A stretch of DNA of 64,000 nucleotides from Mucilaginibacter sp. (GTDB taxonomy: Bacteria; Bacteroidota; Bacteroidia; Sphingobacteriales; Sphingobacteriaceae), in assembly GCF_025362475.1 (NCBI RefSeq), contig NZ_JANYGH010000008.1:1-64000 (forward strand), given 5' to 3'. Below the pieces are notes generated by a model, which ran no database searches, was not told the DNA's origin, and saw only the letters and a list, made by a program, of their open reading frames with translations. Position numbers and translations under genes: made by a program. Shown piece after piece: positions 27,490 through 36,577 of the stretch. Positions within the stretch are counted from its first letter, which is position 1. Every line of letters starts with the position of its first letter.

Positions 27490-28623
27490 ATGATTTTTAC
27501 CATCATTAGCATTTTAACATGTTTTATAAACGTAGCATCCGTCACCTACCTCATTGTCGGCCTAAAAAAAATTAAACAAATAAGCAAGCTACCTGTAATT
27601 GACGATGAACCTGCAGTAGTCATAATTATAGCTGTACGCAACGAAGAACAAGACCTTGAAAAAGCGTTGTTAAGCGTTTGCCGTATCAATTATTGTAACT
27701 ACAGGATTATTGTAGTTAATGACCGATCTACCGACGGCACTGCTGAGATATTAAAGGGATTCATTACAAATTATCCAAAACTAAGTGTTACCACCATTGA
27801 CAGCCTGCCTTCTGGATGGCTGGGTAAAAACAATGCATTATACCAGGGCTATAAAAGCAGTAATGAAGAATGGATGCTTTTTGCTGATGCCGATATTGTT
27901 TTTCACCCGGATGCGTTAAGTAAGGCCGTAGGCTACGCGGTAAAACAAAAGCTTGATCATTTAACCATATTGCCGCAATTGGTATCACCATCGCCTATTT
28001 TAAACAGTGTGCTGGCCACATTTAGCATCATGCTCATGATGCATATGCGGCCCTGGGATGCCAAAAACCACAAATCAAACGCGTTTGCAAGTATTGGTGC
28101 ATTTAATTTGTTAAGGCGCAGTGCCTATGAAAAAGTTGGCACCCATGCCCGCATAAAATTAAGACCTGATGATGATCTGCAGCTTGGTCATATTATCAAG
28201 TCGGCAGGGTTAAACCAGGATGTATTGGCGGGCAATAACTACATCTGCCTGGAATGGTACAAAAACCTGCGCCAGTTTGGCCACGGAATATTGAAAAACT
28301 CTTTTGCCATAGCCGAATATAAACTCGGCAGAGCTCTTGTAAATGCACTTTCCATGTTGCTAAGTTTTACGTTGCCATTGCCCATCTTTTTTATTTTTGG
28401 TTCCACACAGATCCGTTTAATAGCATGCGTGATTTTGCTATTTCTGCTGATATACATGACTGTAGTATTACCCAATAAATGGTGGTATGCATTTATGGTT
28501 CCGTTTGCCGGTGCGTATATAGCCTACTTTACAATAAAATCGGCATTGATAACGCTTAAACAAGGCGGTATTTATTGGCGGGAAAGTTTTTATTCGCTGG
28601 CTATGCTTAAAGGCAAAGATTAA
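27490..28623 (+). CDS. GT2 glycosyltransferase with membrane anchors (HpnB/CruC-like)
   Basis: The 377-residue protein has one N-terminal helix, a GT2 core (IIIAVRNEE, VVNDRSTDGT, FADADIVF with the metal DxD, and RPDDDLQ) and two to three C-terminal helices. This layout is seen in HpnB-like and carotenoid-glycosylating GT2 enzymes such as CruC. It probably uses a UDP-sugar on a membrane lipid. It is followed by an acyltransferase, which fits a glycolipid made by glycosylation and then acylation, possibly a carotenoid or hopanoid. The lipid is not identified. Confidence 0.72.
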   Translation: MIFTIISILTCFINVASVTYLIVGLKKIKQISKLPVIDDEPAVVIIIAVRNEEQDLEKALLSVCRINYCNYRIIVVNDRSTDGTAEILKGFITNYPKLSVTTIDSLPSGWLGKNNALYQGYKSSNEEWMLFADADIVFHPDALSKAVGYAVKQKLDHLTILPQLVSPSPILNSVLATFSIMLMMHMRPWDAKNHKSNAFASIGAFNLLRRSAYEKVGTHARIKLRPDDDLQLGHIIKSAGLNQDVLAGNNYICLEWYKNLRQFGHGILKNSFAIAEYKLGRALVNALSMLLSFTLPLPIFFIFGSTQIRLIACVILLFLLIYMTVVLPNKWWYAFMVPFAGAYIAYFTIKSALITLKQGGIYWRESFYSLAMLKGKD

Positions 28624-28927
28624 GCTTTACACAATGCCCATCCATTGCACAAAATGCGTACAATATTTAATTATAATTTCAATAACAACTGACTATCAGT
28701 ATATTGTATAACATTTGAAAAAACACCTAACTAAACCAAATACTATTTTAACCGGGCCTATCTGCAGGACTGAACAAATCCAAGCCCTTCATTTAGGCCA
28801 TGCGTTATCAACCGGGCTGTCACAACCTAAATACCTTAATCAGTACTAAATAAACCTATTGCTAACACGTATATTTTAAGTTGCATATAATAAACGATAC
28901 AATTTTTTAAATCTTTAAAATTTTGGT
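28624..28927. other. AT-rich intergenic gap, nothing recognised
   Basis: No coding frame, terminator or clear repeat is visible in these 304 bases between the GT2 gene and the acyltransferase gene. The length suggests the acyltransferase may have its own promoter. Confidence 0.4.
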
Positions 28928-29695
28928 ATGCTTCCTAAACCCTATATTTTATTCCAATTTATATCCTTCTGTAGCCTTTTATCACATTTAAGCGCTGGCA
29001 TTCATTATTGCTTTATTTCTTCCAGGCTTATAAAAATTCCTTTTTACATTTTAAATTTAAATGGCAAAAGCCAGCTATATAAAAATCTTAATCAAATCTG
29101 GTATACCCGGCTTGTTAGGAGAATAGTTTCGTTATCTGTACGAAGCCCGCTTAGGCTCATTACGCTCCGTTTAGTAAATTTCAATATTACTATTCCTTCC
29201 AATTCTGGTTGCGTAATAGCTATTTGCCATACACCATGGAAAAGACTATTGGTGCAATGGTGCCTTCAAAATAATTTTTCGCTGATTATAGCCGGTGGCA
29301 GATGGACCAAACAAAGAGGCACAATTCAACGGCAGGCCCTCGGAATTACAGATCTGCGCTGCATAGTAAACTATTTGAAACAGAATGGCCGGATAGTTAT
29401 TACCTGCGATATTTTCAACAATTTAAACAATTGTCCTGTAAGCTTTTTAGGCAAACATCAAAATGTATCGCTACTTCCTGCGCGCCTGGCACGAATAGCC
29501 GGCGTACCTTTAATTACCGCTATACCGGTACTCAGAAAAGGGAAGATCCATTTTGACGGAGGCCCTCAATTTGATTTAAATAAGCTGAACTCCGATTCAA
29601 CAGACGTAATGCAGCAAATTGTTTCGTTTTTAGAAACCGAGATAAAAAACGACCCCAGCATATGGCTCACTACCTACCACCAAAATTTTGCCTGA
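28928..29695 (+). CDS. LPLAT/HtrB-like lipid acyltransferase
   Basis: The 255-residue protein resembles the LpxL/HtrB branch of lysophospholipid acyltransferases: an N-terminal hydrophobic stretch, AICHTPWKRL where the catalytic HX4D/E motif is expected, a central DLRCIVNYLK, GKHQNVSLLPARLARIAGVPLI and a C-terminal IWLTTYH. The HX4 motif ends in Arg, not Asp/Glu, so activity may be altered or the real motif lies elsewhere. Neighbouring glycosyltransferase genes suggest a glycolipid substrate. Confidence 0.68.
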   Translation: MLPKPYILFQFISFCSLLSHLSAGIHYCFISSRLIKIPFYILNLNGKSQLYKNLNQIWYTRLVRRIVSLSVRSPLRLITLRLVNFNITIPSNSGCVIAICHTPWKRLLVQWCLQNNFSLIIAGGRWTKQRGTIQRQALGITDLRCIVNYLKQNGRIVITCDIFNNLNNCPVSFLGKHQNVSLLPARLARIAGVPLITAIPVLRKGKIHFDGGPQFDLNKLNSDSTDVMQQIVSFLETEIKNDPSIWLTTYHQNFA

Positions 29696-30530
29696 TCAAA
29701 TAACGGCCATCTCAAAGTTAGGCTACTTAAAACACAGCATTTTATCTTTACCTCATTTTTTCATAGAGCCATCGGCTCGAAGATATTGTAACAACGGATT
29801 TCAATCCGTTGACCCTAACCCAAATAAAAATGAGTGCCGTAGGCACGGCGCATCTTTTAAGCACATACCGACATTTCCATTTATTGCATGTTAATAACAG
29901 TTAACCAGCTGAGCACATGGGCCGAATCTATGGTTCTTTTTTACCTGCTGCTTCTTTTTCAACGGATTAAAATCCGTTGTTACAATATTAGCCGGGGCTA
30001 CGCCACTAATTTATAACTACCTATGCAACAGACACTTTATAAAGAAAAAAAAAAGAGAATCCCATTTGCTTTAGCCAAATCACAGCCATACTAACAAACT
30101 TGTGTACACATAGTAGCCCCTTGGGAAGGGATTAAAAACCTTAATAGCCTGCACCGTTAGGTGCTACCTGTTTGTAGCAAACACAGCATATTATCTTTGC
30201 CTCGTAGAGGGCTACCCTTCAACAACAATTATTTACCTCGTTTATTGGGGTTGCACCTACGGCGTTCATAAGAATAATAAAAAGCAGGGGCCATGTGCGA
30301 TTCCTCCCTCGGGGAAGGGGAGGTAGGGGTTTAATCAGGCGTACAAGTACCGCTGCAGATCGCATGTCGGCGAAACCCCTCCCTGCCATCGCGCACTTTT
30401 CAACCGCACCCCTCCCGTTGGGAGGGAACAAAAAAAACTTTAGAATACCTTTGGTGTCTCCGCAAAACGCAATTACAACACACCACTTTGTACCGCCTCG
30501 TCCTGCCACACCAACAAAACCCTGCCGCAC
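29696..30530. repeat. Long non-coding region of dispersed palindromic repeats
   Basis: A 29-bp element at 29783-29811 recurs inverted at 29960-29988 with one mismatch, and each copy is itself palindromic (CAACGGATT...AATCCGTTG). Short GTGCC/GGCAC and GCACC/GGTGC palindromes lie at 29834-29846 and 30151-30164. Around 30300-30430 CCCCTCCC/GGGAGGG-type motifs occur in both orientations. Apparent frames here change with the repeats and are not genes. Confidence 0.75.
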
Positions 30531-30557
30531 AAAAAAAGCCTCCTTTTTCAAGGAGGC
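30531..30557 (-). terminator. Terminator of the ATP synthase operon
   Basis: GCCTCC(TT)/(AA)GGAGGC arms (30538-30545 and 30550-30557) are followed on the minus strand by seven Ts. It lies 26 bp after the atpG stop. Confidence 0.88.
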
Positions 30558-30583
30558 CCGGTATAAATATTTGATGAATAAGC

Positions 30584-31465
30584 TTAGCCAGCTAATGCTG
30601 CAGCACCGCTCACAATTTCGGTAAGCTCGGTAGTGATCGCAGCCTGGCGGGCCTGGTTGTATGAAAGTTTTAAAGCTTTCAACAAGTCGCCAGCATTTTC
30701 GGTAGCCTTATCCATAGCCGTCATACGTGCGCCATGCTCAGATGCGTTTGAATCTAATACCGCGCGGTATAACTGTATTTTAATATTTTTAGGGATCAGT
30801 TGCTCTACAATTTCCTCTTGCGATGGCTCCAGGATGTAATCAACATTAGCAGTTTTCACCGCATCCTTTTTATCGGGTTTTGGAACAGGTAATAACTGCT
30901 CGGCAACAAGGTATTGTACAGCCGCGTTTCTGAAATGGTTATACACCAGTTCAACACGGTCATACTTGCCATGAACAAAACCTTCCATAATGCTTTCAGT
31001 AATTTTTGAAGCATTTTCAAAGTTAAGGTCAAGGTACAAATCGTTATTGTTACCAATTACATTGTACTTGCGTCTTTCGTAAAACTCCTGACTTTTTTTA
31101 CCGATCGCTACAATCGAAACATTACCGGCCGCTAATTGCTTGCTGTATTTTTCGGCAATAAGGTTGTTGGCCGTTTTAATTACGTTGGCGTTAAATGCAC
31201 CTGCCAAACCACGGTTTGATGATACTACAACAACCAAAATACGCACGGGCTCGCGCTCCTGCAAATAAGGTGATGAGCCGTCCTCTAAACTTTGAGAAAG
31301 GTTTGCCAGCAGCTCTTTAAGCTTATTAGCATAAGGGCGCAATTGAACGATAGCATTTGTAGCGCGCTTTAACTTAGCAGCCGAAACCATTTTCATGGCC
31401 TTGGTGATCTGCTGTGTTGACGATACAGACTTTATCCTGTTTCTTACTTCTTTTAAATTAGCCAT
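30584..31465 (-). CDS. atpG: ATP synthase F1 subunit gamma
   Basis: The 293-residue protein starts with the conserved N-terminal helix (RIKSVSSTQQITKAMKMVSAAKL after MANLKEVRN) and ends with the partner C-terminal helix (SYNQARQAAITTELTEIVSGA). Together they form the rotating coiled-coil shaft. The SNRGLAGAFNANV segment of the Rossmann-like head is also present. It is the last gene of the operon, separated from atpA by a 149-bp spacer containing an inverted repeat. Confidence 0.96.
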   Translation of the reverse strand: MANLKEVRNRIKSVSSTQQITKAMKMVSAAKLKRATNAIVQLRPYANKLKELLANLSQSLEDGSSPYLQEREPVRILVVVVSSNRGLAGAFNANVIKTANNLIAEKYSKQLAAGNVSIVAIGKKSQEFYERRKYNVIGNNNDLYLDLNFENASKITESIMEGFVHGKYDRVELVYNHFRNAAVQYLVAEQLLPVPKPDKKDAVKTANVDYILEPSQEEIVEQLIPKNIKIQLYRAVLDSNASEHGARMTAMDKATENAGDLLKALKLSYNQARQAAITTELTEIVSGAAALAG

Positions 31466-31475
31466 CTTTTTTGAG

Positions 31476-31608
31476 TATCAAGTAGTTAGTATCAAGTATC
31501 AAGACTTGTATGACCACTCGACTAATGCTATATTTTTTTGAATACAAGTAGTTAGTTTCATAATACCAGGCGCTTAAATACTTGCTACTTGATACTAACT
31601 ACTTGCTA
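31476..31608. repeat. Inverted repeat in the atpA-atpG spacer
   Basis: Arms at 31476-31503 and 31581-31608 match in 26 of 28 positions when one is inverted. The core unit is TAGTTAGTATCAAGTA. A third partial copy (AAGTAGTTAG) lies at 31545-31554. The transcript could form a long stem within the operon. Confidence 0.8.
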
Positions 31609-31614
31609 CTAAAA

Positions 31615-33189
31615 TTAATACTTTCCTGCCAGTTCTTTAGCTACTGTTTCCAGTACGCCTGTTATCTGATCATCAAACTTACCTGCTTTAAGGGCAGCTA
31701 ATACTTCTGGATGACGAGCTTCTAACTGGCTTGTGTATTCCGCCTCAAACTTCCTGATATCCTTTACAGGTACAGTACGCATCAGGTTTTTTGTACCTAA
31801 GTAAATGATGGCAACTTGTTTTTCAACAGATACCGGTGAGTACTGGCCTTGTTTCAACACTTCCACGTTACGTACACCTTTATCAAGCACGTTTTTGGTT
31901 GATGCATCAAGATCAGATCCGAATTTAGAGAAAGCCTCTAATTCGCGGTATTGAGCCTGGTCAAGTTTCAAAGTACCTGCTACTTTCTTCATTGATTTAA
32001 TCTGCGCGTTACCACCTACACGTGATACCGAGATACCTACGTTAATAGCCGGACGAACACCCGCGTTAAATAAGTTTGACTCAAGGAAGATCTGGCCATC
32101 GGTGATCGAAATCACGTTGGTAGGGATGTATGCAGATACGTCACCAGCCTGAGTTTCGATAATAGGCAAAGCGGTTAATGAACCACCACCCTTAACTATA
32201 CCCCTGATAGACTCTGGCAAATCATTCATCGCCTGGGCGATAGAATCATTGGAGTTGATCTTGGCGGCACGCTCTAATAAACGGCTGTGCAGGTAAAATA
32301 CGTCACCCGGATAAGCCTCACGGCCCGGTGGACGACGAAGTAACAATGATACTTCGCGGTAAGCAACAGCTTGTTTAGATAGATCATCATAAACGATCAA
32401 CGCCGGACGGCCTGTATCACGGAAGTACTCGCCAATTGCAGCACCTGCAAAAGGAGCAAAGAACTGCATGGTAGCAGAGTCAGCAGCACTTGCAGCCACA
32501 ACGATAGAGAAAGGCATAGCGCCGTTTTCTTCCAGTGTGCGTACAATGTTTGCTACTGTTGATGCTTTTTGACCGCAGGCAACATATATACAGATAACCG
32601 GTTTACCGGCATCATAAAATTCTTTTTGGTTGATAATGGTATCGATACAAACAGCAGTTTTACCTGTCTGGCGATCGCCAATAACCAACTCACGCTGGCC
32701 ACGGCCAATCGGGATCATTGCGTCAATAGCTTTGATACCTGTTTGCAGAGGCTCGGTAACCGGCTGACGGTAGATAACACCTGGCGCTTTACGCTCCAAT
32801 GGCATTTCGTAAGTTGTGCCAACTATCGGTCCTTTACCATCAATTGGTGTACCTAAAGTATCAACAACACGGCCAAGCATCCCTTCGCCAACGTTGATTG
32901 ATGCAATACGGTTAGTACGTTTTACAGTATCACCTTCTTTAATATCGTCAGATTTACCTAACAATACCACACCCACGTTATCTTCTTCAAGGTTAAGTAC
33001 GATACCTTGCAATCCTGTGCCAAATTCTACAAGCTCACCTGATTGTACTTTTGTTAATCCATAAACGCGTGCAATACCATCACCCACCTGGAGTACAGTA
33101 CCCACTTCTTCTAATTCAGATTCTGACTTAAAGCCTGCCAATTGCTGACGCAAAATTGCCGATACTTCGTCTGGTCTTACCTCTACCAT
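31615..33189 (-). CDS. atpA: ATP synthase F1 subunit alpha
   Basis: The 524-residue protein has the P-loop GDRQTGKTA, the Walker-B-like [12 protein letters not shown], the signature [19 protein letters not shown] and the arginine-finger region ([11 protein letters not shown]). It is the non-catalytic nucleotide-binding subunit of the F1 hexamer. Catalytic beta (atpD) is not in the window, which is usual for Bacteroidota whose atpDC lies apart. Confidence 0.97.
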   Translation of the reverse strand: MVEVRPDEVSAILRQQLAGFKSESELEEVGTVLQVGDGIARVYGLTKVQSGELVEFGTGLQGIVLNLEEDNVGVVLLGKSDDIKEGDTVKRTNRIASINVGEGMLGRVVDTLGTPIDGKGPIVGTTYEMPLERKAPGVIYRQPVTEPLQTGIKAIDAMIPIGRGQRELVIGDRQTGKTAVCIDTIINQKEFYDAGKPVICIYVACGQKASTVANIVRTLEENGAMPFSIVVAASAADSATMQFFAPFAGAAIGEYFRDTGRPALIVYDDLSKQAVAYREVSLLLRRPPGREAYPGDVFYLHSRLLERAAKINSNDSIAQAMNDLPESIRGIVKGGGSLTALPIIETQAGDVSAYIPTNVISITDGQIFLESNLFNAGVRPAINVGISVSRVGGNAQIKSMKKVAGTLKLDQAQYRELEAFSKFGSDLDASTKNVLDKGVRNVEVLKQGQYSPVSVEKQVAIIYLGTKNLMRTVPVKDIRKFEAEYTSQLEARHPEVLAALKAGKFDDQITGVLETVAKELAGKY

Positions 33190-33222
33190 TGTTTAAATTT
33201 ATTTAGAGTTTTGTTTTTACTA

Positions 33223-33771
33223 TTATTGAATCACCTTCACGGCAAATTCTTTTTTCAATTTTTTCAAGCTTGCTGCAATGCTGGTATCAACCTGCCTATC
33301 GCCCACGGTTAATACAAAACCACCAATTAATGATGGATCAACCTTGGTTTCCAATACTACAGTACCACCTACCGCGCTTTGTACTTCGGCTATAATGGTT
33401 TTTTTATTAGCTGCTGACAATTCAGTAGCCGATGTAACCTTAGCCTTGGTAATATGCCTTTTGATGTTAAACAGGTTTACATACTCAAATGCTGTAGTAT
33501 ATAAAACCTCGCCGCGACCTTTATCAACCATCAGTTTAAAAAAACCGATAGTTGCCTTGTTCACCTTATTCAGGAAAACGGCATCAAGTATCTTGGTTTT
33601 TTTGGTGTGCGCTACAATGGGGTTGCTCAAAACAGCTTTAAGCTCCGGGCTCGCCTTCAAAGTATGTATAAACAGATCCATATCAGCTTTGATCACATCA
33701 ACAATGTTTTGTTCCTGTGCAAGGTCAATAAGGGATTTTGCGTACCTGGATCCTACCGTTAATTCTGACAT
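33223..33771 (-). CDS. atpH: ATP synthase F1 subunit delta
   Basis: The 182-residue protein has the OSCP/delta pattern: VGSRYAKSLIDLAQE at the N-terminus and DPSLIGGFVLTVGDRQVDTSIAASLKKL at the C-terminus (shown here in two recognisable blocks, Gly-Gly-Phe and the basic helix). It links the peripheral stalk to the top of F1. Position between atpF and atpA is standard. Confidence 0.93.
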   Translation of the reverse strand: MSELTVGSRYAKSLIDLAQEQNIVDVIKADMDLFIHTLKASPELKAVLSNPIVAHTKKTKILDAVFLNKVNKATIGFFKLMVDKGRGEVLYTTAFEYVNLFNIKRHITKAKVTSATELSAANKKTIIAEVQSAVGGTVVLETKVDPSLIGGFVLTVGDRQVDTSIAASLKKLKKEFAVKVIQ

Positions 33772-33780
33772 ATTCTTTTT

Positions 33781-33893
33781 ATTTCGGATTTCGAATTTTC
33801 GATTTCGGAATTTTTTATTTTGAAACTAGGACATTTAAACTCGGACCCCAATACGGAAAATAAATCCGAAATTGAACATCCCAAATCCGAAAT
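33781..33893. repeat. Inverted repeat in the atpF-atpH spacer
   Basis: An ATTTCGGATTTCGAA-type block (33781-33820) is answered by AAATCCGAAAT-type blocks (33857-33893) in inverse orientation with small gaps. Similar TTTCGGAATT words occur upstream of murB (7745-7770). It is a repeat of a different kind from that between atpA and atpG. Confidence 0.65.
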
Positions 33894-33895
33894 CC

Positions 33896-34387
33896 CTATA
33901 ATTTCACTTCTTTTAATAATTGGCTTACCAGCTCATCTTGTTTCTGATGATCTTCAAATTGCTTACGCAATACTTTTTCGGCAATATCTAATGAGAGGGT
34001 AGCTACCTGGTTTTTAACATCAGCCATCGCGATAGCTTTTTGATTGTTAATTTCCACGCGGGCCAGTTCAATCATACGGGCACCTTCTTTATGAGCAAGT
34101 TCTTTTGCATCAACAATCATTTGCTCTTTAACCTTGCGGGCGTCAGTAAGTATCTGATCGCGCTCGGCACGGGCTTGTTTTAATAACGATTCGTTTTCGT
34201 TAGTTAAACGGGACATTTCTTCTTTGGCAGCTTCGGCTTTCTGAAGCGAGTCTTCAATAAAACGTTCACGATCGCTCAGCGCGCCTAAGATTGGTTTCCA
34301 GGCAAATTTTCCTAATATAAACAACAGTATCCCAAATGATATCGTTGTCCAGAAAACTAAACCTAATGCGGGTGTAACTAAATCCAT
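33896..34387 (-). CDS. atpF: ATP synthase F0 subunit b
   Basis: The 163-residue protein has one N-terminal membrane helix (VFWTTISFGILLFILGKFAW) and then a long charged coiled coil rich in Glu, Lys and Ala. It forms the dimeric peripheral stalk. A single b-type gene is present; no separate b' gene is seen, which implies a homodimer. Confidence 0.95.
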   Translation of the reverse strand: MDLVTPALGLVFWTTISFGILLFILGKFAWKPILGALSDRERFIEDSLQKAEAAKEEMSRLTNENESLLKQARAERDQILTDARKVKEQMIVDAKELAHKEGARMIELARVEINNQKAIAMADVKNQVATLSLDIAEKVLRKQFEDHQKQDELVSQLLKEVKL

Positions 34388-34489
34388 AATTCTGTATTGC
34401 TATTACTTGTATGTTATTCTTTTAATGGGATTAAAACAAGCCCGGAGCCAATCGCCCCGGGTTGTTCTTTTCTTTTTGCCTAAAACTAA

Positions 34490-34771
<282 letters not shown>

Positions 34772-34788
34772 TTATAATTAATTCAAGA

Positions 34789-35877
34789 TTAATGGTGATG
34801 CTCCTCAACAGCCATCCCAATGAACAGCGATGTAAGCATCGTAAAAATGAACGCCTGCAAAAATGCTACAAGCAATTCTATCATATCCATAAATACCACA
34901 AACGGAACAGAAACTGTTGACATCCATGCGGTTTTAAAGATAAATATTAATGATATTAAACTAAGCACAATAATGTGACCTGCGGTAATGTTCGCAAACA
35001 AACGTATCATTAACGCAAAAGGTTTAGATATGATACCAATAAGCTCCACCGGAACCATGATAGGGTATAACCAAAAAGGAATATCAGGAGTAAAGATGTG
35101 TTTCCAATAATATTTATTACCGCTAAAGTTAATAACGACAAGCACAATTACCGACAACACCATGGTTACCGCTATATTACCTGTTAAATTAAAGCCTCCC
35201 GGAAAAAACGGAACCAAACCCAACAGATTGTTGATTAATATAAAGAAGAATATAGTAAGCAACAAAGGCATGTATTTAACGTGCTTGATGCCAATATTAG
35301 GAATAGCTACATCATCACGCACAAACAGGATAACAGGCTCCAATAATGCCTGAATACCTTTTGGAGCTTTACCCGCGCGTTTCTTATAGCCCGCTGTAAC
35401 GGCAAAAAACACAATAAGCAAAACAATCATACCCAGCCACATACTGGCCACATTGCGGGTGATTGAAAAATCATAAACCTTGGCGGCTTTATCTACCTCC
35501 CCGGCTTCGTTTACCGCGTGTATTTTACCTTCTTCCAGTTTATAGCTATAATGTGTACCCTTATAAACCGGTTCTTCTTTTACACCTTCTTCCTTTAATA
35601 AATGGCCCGACCAGAAAGTTTCCAGCCCCTTATCGGTATAAAGTATTACCGGCAAAGAAAGAAAGTGTTCGCCCATCAACGGAATTGATACGGGCCAAAA
35701 GTGAGAATCGCCGATATGTTCAAATACCACCTCTTTTGGATCAAAGGGTTTTTCAGCGCCTTCAGCAGCTTTTTCTTGCGCAATTGATAGCTTAGGCATT
35801 ACACCTAACAACAAAAAAAGCGCGGAAATCAGGAATGTGTTAAATATTTTTGAATTCAAAATCGAGCTGTTATACAT
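34789..35877 (-). CDS. atpB: ATP synthase F0 subunit a, long Bacteroidota form
   Basis: The 362-residue protein is longer than the E. coli a subunit (271). The extra part is an N-terminal signal-like segment and an extracytoplasmic domain of about 100 residues before the first canonical helix. The essential Arg is in PFALMIRLFANITAGH. Six membrane helices form the proton half-channels. The C-terminus ends in a His cluster (VEEHHH). Confidence 0.93.
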   Translation of the reverse strand: MYNSSILNSKIFNTFLISALFLLLGVMPKLSIAQEKAAEGAEKPFDPKEVVFEHIGDSHFWPVSIPLMGEHFLSLPVILYTDKGLETFWSGHLLKEEGVKEEPVYKGTHYSYKLEEGKIHAVNEAGEVDKAAKVYDFSITRNVASMWLGMIVLLIVFFAVTAGYKKRAGKAPKGIQALLEPVILFVRDDVAIPNIGIKHVKYMPLLLTIFFFILINNLLGLVPFFPGGFNLTGNIAVTMVLSVIVLVVINFSGNKYYWKHIFTPDIPFWLYPIMVPVELIGIISKPFALMIRLFANITAGHIIVLSLISLIFIFKTAWMSTVSVPFVVFMDMIELLVAFLQAFIFTMLTSLFIGMAVEEHHH

Positions 35878-35891
35878 CTAAATGAAGTTTT

Positions 35892-36278
35892 CTACCTTAA
35901 TTTTTGGTTGCGCAAGTTACGTAACAAACCATAAATTTCAAAGGCCATATTTAAGAAATATACGTAAAAAAAATCGCCGGCAAAAACATACCTGTCTACG
36001 CTGTTTTTCTTAATTAAAATGAGGACGAAAAACAAGCAGGCCAATATTTTAACAGTAGTAGCAGCCAAAAAGGCTTGCGCGTACAATTCAGGGTTTATTT
36101 TCCCTATAAATACAATGGATATTACGGTTAAAAAAGTAAGTCCACTAATAAATGAAAACAGCAACCAGAACGTTGGTGTAACCAATTTGGCATAAGTTGT
36201 ATAACTCAACACCACCGGTGGTAACGAAATGATAACAATAAAAATAAGGAATGATAATACAGTAGGAAATAGTTTCAA
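35892..36278 (-). CDS. AtpI-like membrane protein of the ATP synthase operon
   Basis: A 128-residue protein with four hydrophobic helices. I place the start at TTG (36276-36278) because it overlaps the atpZ stop as TTGA, a classical coupling arrangement. An upstream ATG at 36350 would add 24 residues and overlap atpZ by 76 bp. The four-helix layout and position between atpZ and atpB fit an AtpI-type assembly or Mg2+-transport helper, but sequence motifs are weak. Confidence 0.65.
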   Translation of the reverse strand: MKLFPTVLSFLIFIVIISLPPVVLSYTTYAKLVTPTFWLLFSFISGLTFLTVISIVFIGKINPELYAQAFLAATTVKILACLFFVLILIKKNSVDRYVFAGDFFYVYFLNMAFEIYGLLRNLRNQKLR

Positions 36279-36508
36279 CTTTTTACAGATCTGATAATAA
36301 TGTACAATGAAATAAATACCCCAACGAGCGACAAGCCCGCGGTTGCCCATTTGGTTTGATGATTACCGGCCTGGTCTATTTTATAACCGGCAAAAGCAAA
36401 CACACCAATAACAGCGATCATCTGGAAAGCCATGCCCGAAAACTTAGCATAGTTATTAACCTCCTTGCCACCATTGTCCTTATTATCACTTTTTTCATTT
36501 TGGGCCAT
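36275..36508 (-). CDS. atpZ: AtpZ/AtpI-family small membrane protein
   Basis: The 77-residue protein (ATG 36506-36508; a TTG two codons earlier is possible) has two hydrophobic helices after a charged N-terminus: GMAFQMIAVIGVFAFAGYKID and ATAGLSLVGVFISLYIIIR. This is the AtpZ pattern. It is the first gene of the ATP synthase operon. A TAAATTTG box (36512-36519) ends only 3 bp before the ATG, so either the mRNA is nearly leaderless or the box is accidental. Confidence 0.8.
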   Translation of the reverse strand: MAQNEKSDNKDNGGKEVNNYAKFSGMAFQMIAVIGVFAFAGYKIDQAGNHQTKWATAGLSLVGVFISLYIIIRSVKS

Positions 36509-36577
36509 GCGCAAATTTATTAAACCTATTGTATTATCTTTAGTATTTTAGCAATGCTTTTATAACATGATCATATT

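Noticed and set aside
26362..29695. Capsule or O-antigen gene cluster
   Set aside because: No flippase, polymerase, nucleotide-sugar synthesis or export genes are present.
29688..29894. 68-codon frame after the acyltransferase
   Set aside because: It is made of the palindromic repeat and has no recognisable protein features.
29783..29988. Repeated palindromes considered as a CRISPR array
   Set aside because: Only two copies, inverted to each other, with no regular spacers and no cas genes.
30219..30624. Overlapping frames of about 110 codons on both strands
   Set aside because: They consist of repeat sequence and one extends into atpG antisense; composition is not protein-like.
36512..36519. 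Perfect TAnnTTTG box as promoter of the ATP synthase operon
   Set aside because: It lies 3 bp from the atpZ ATG and has no -33 partner; a leaderless start is possible but not supported enough to list.
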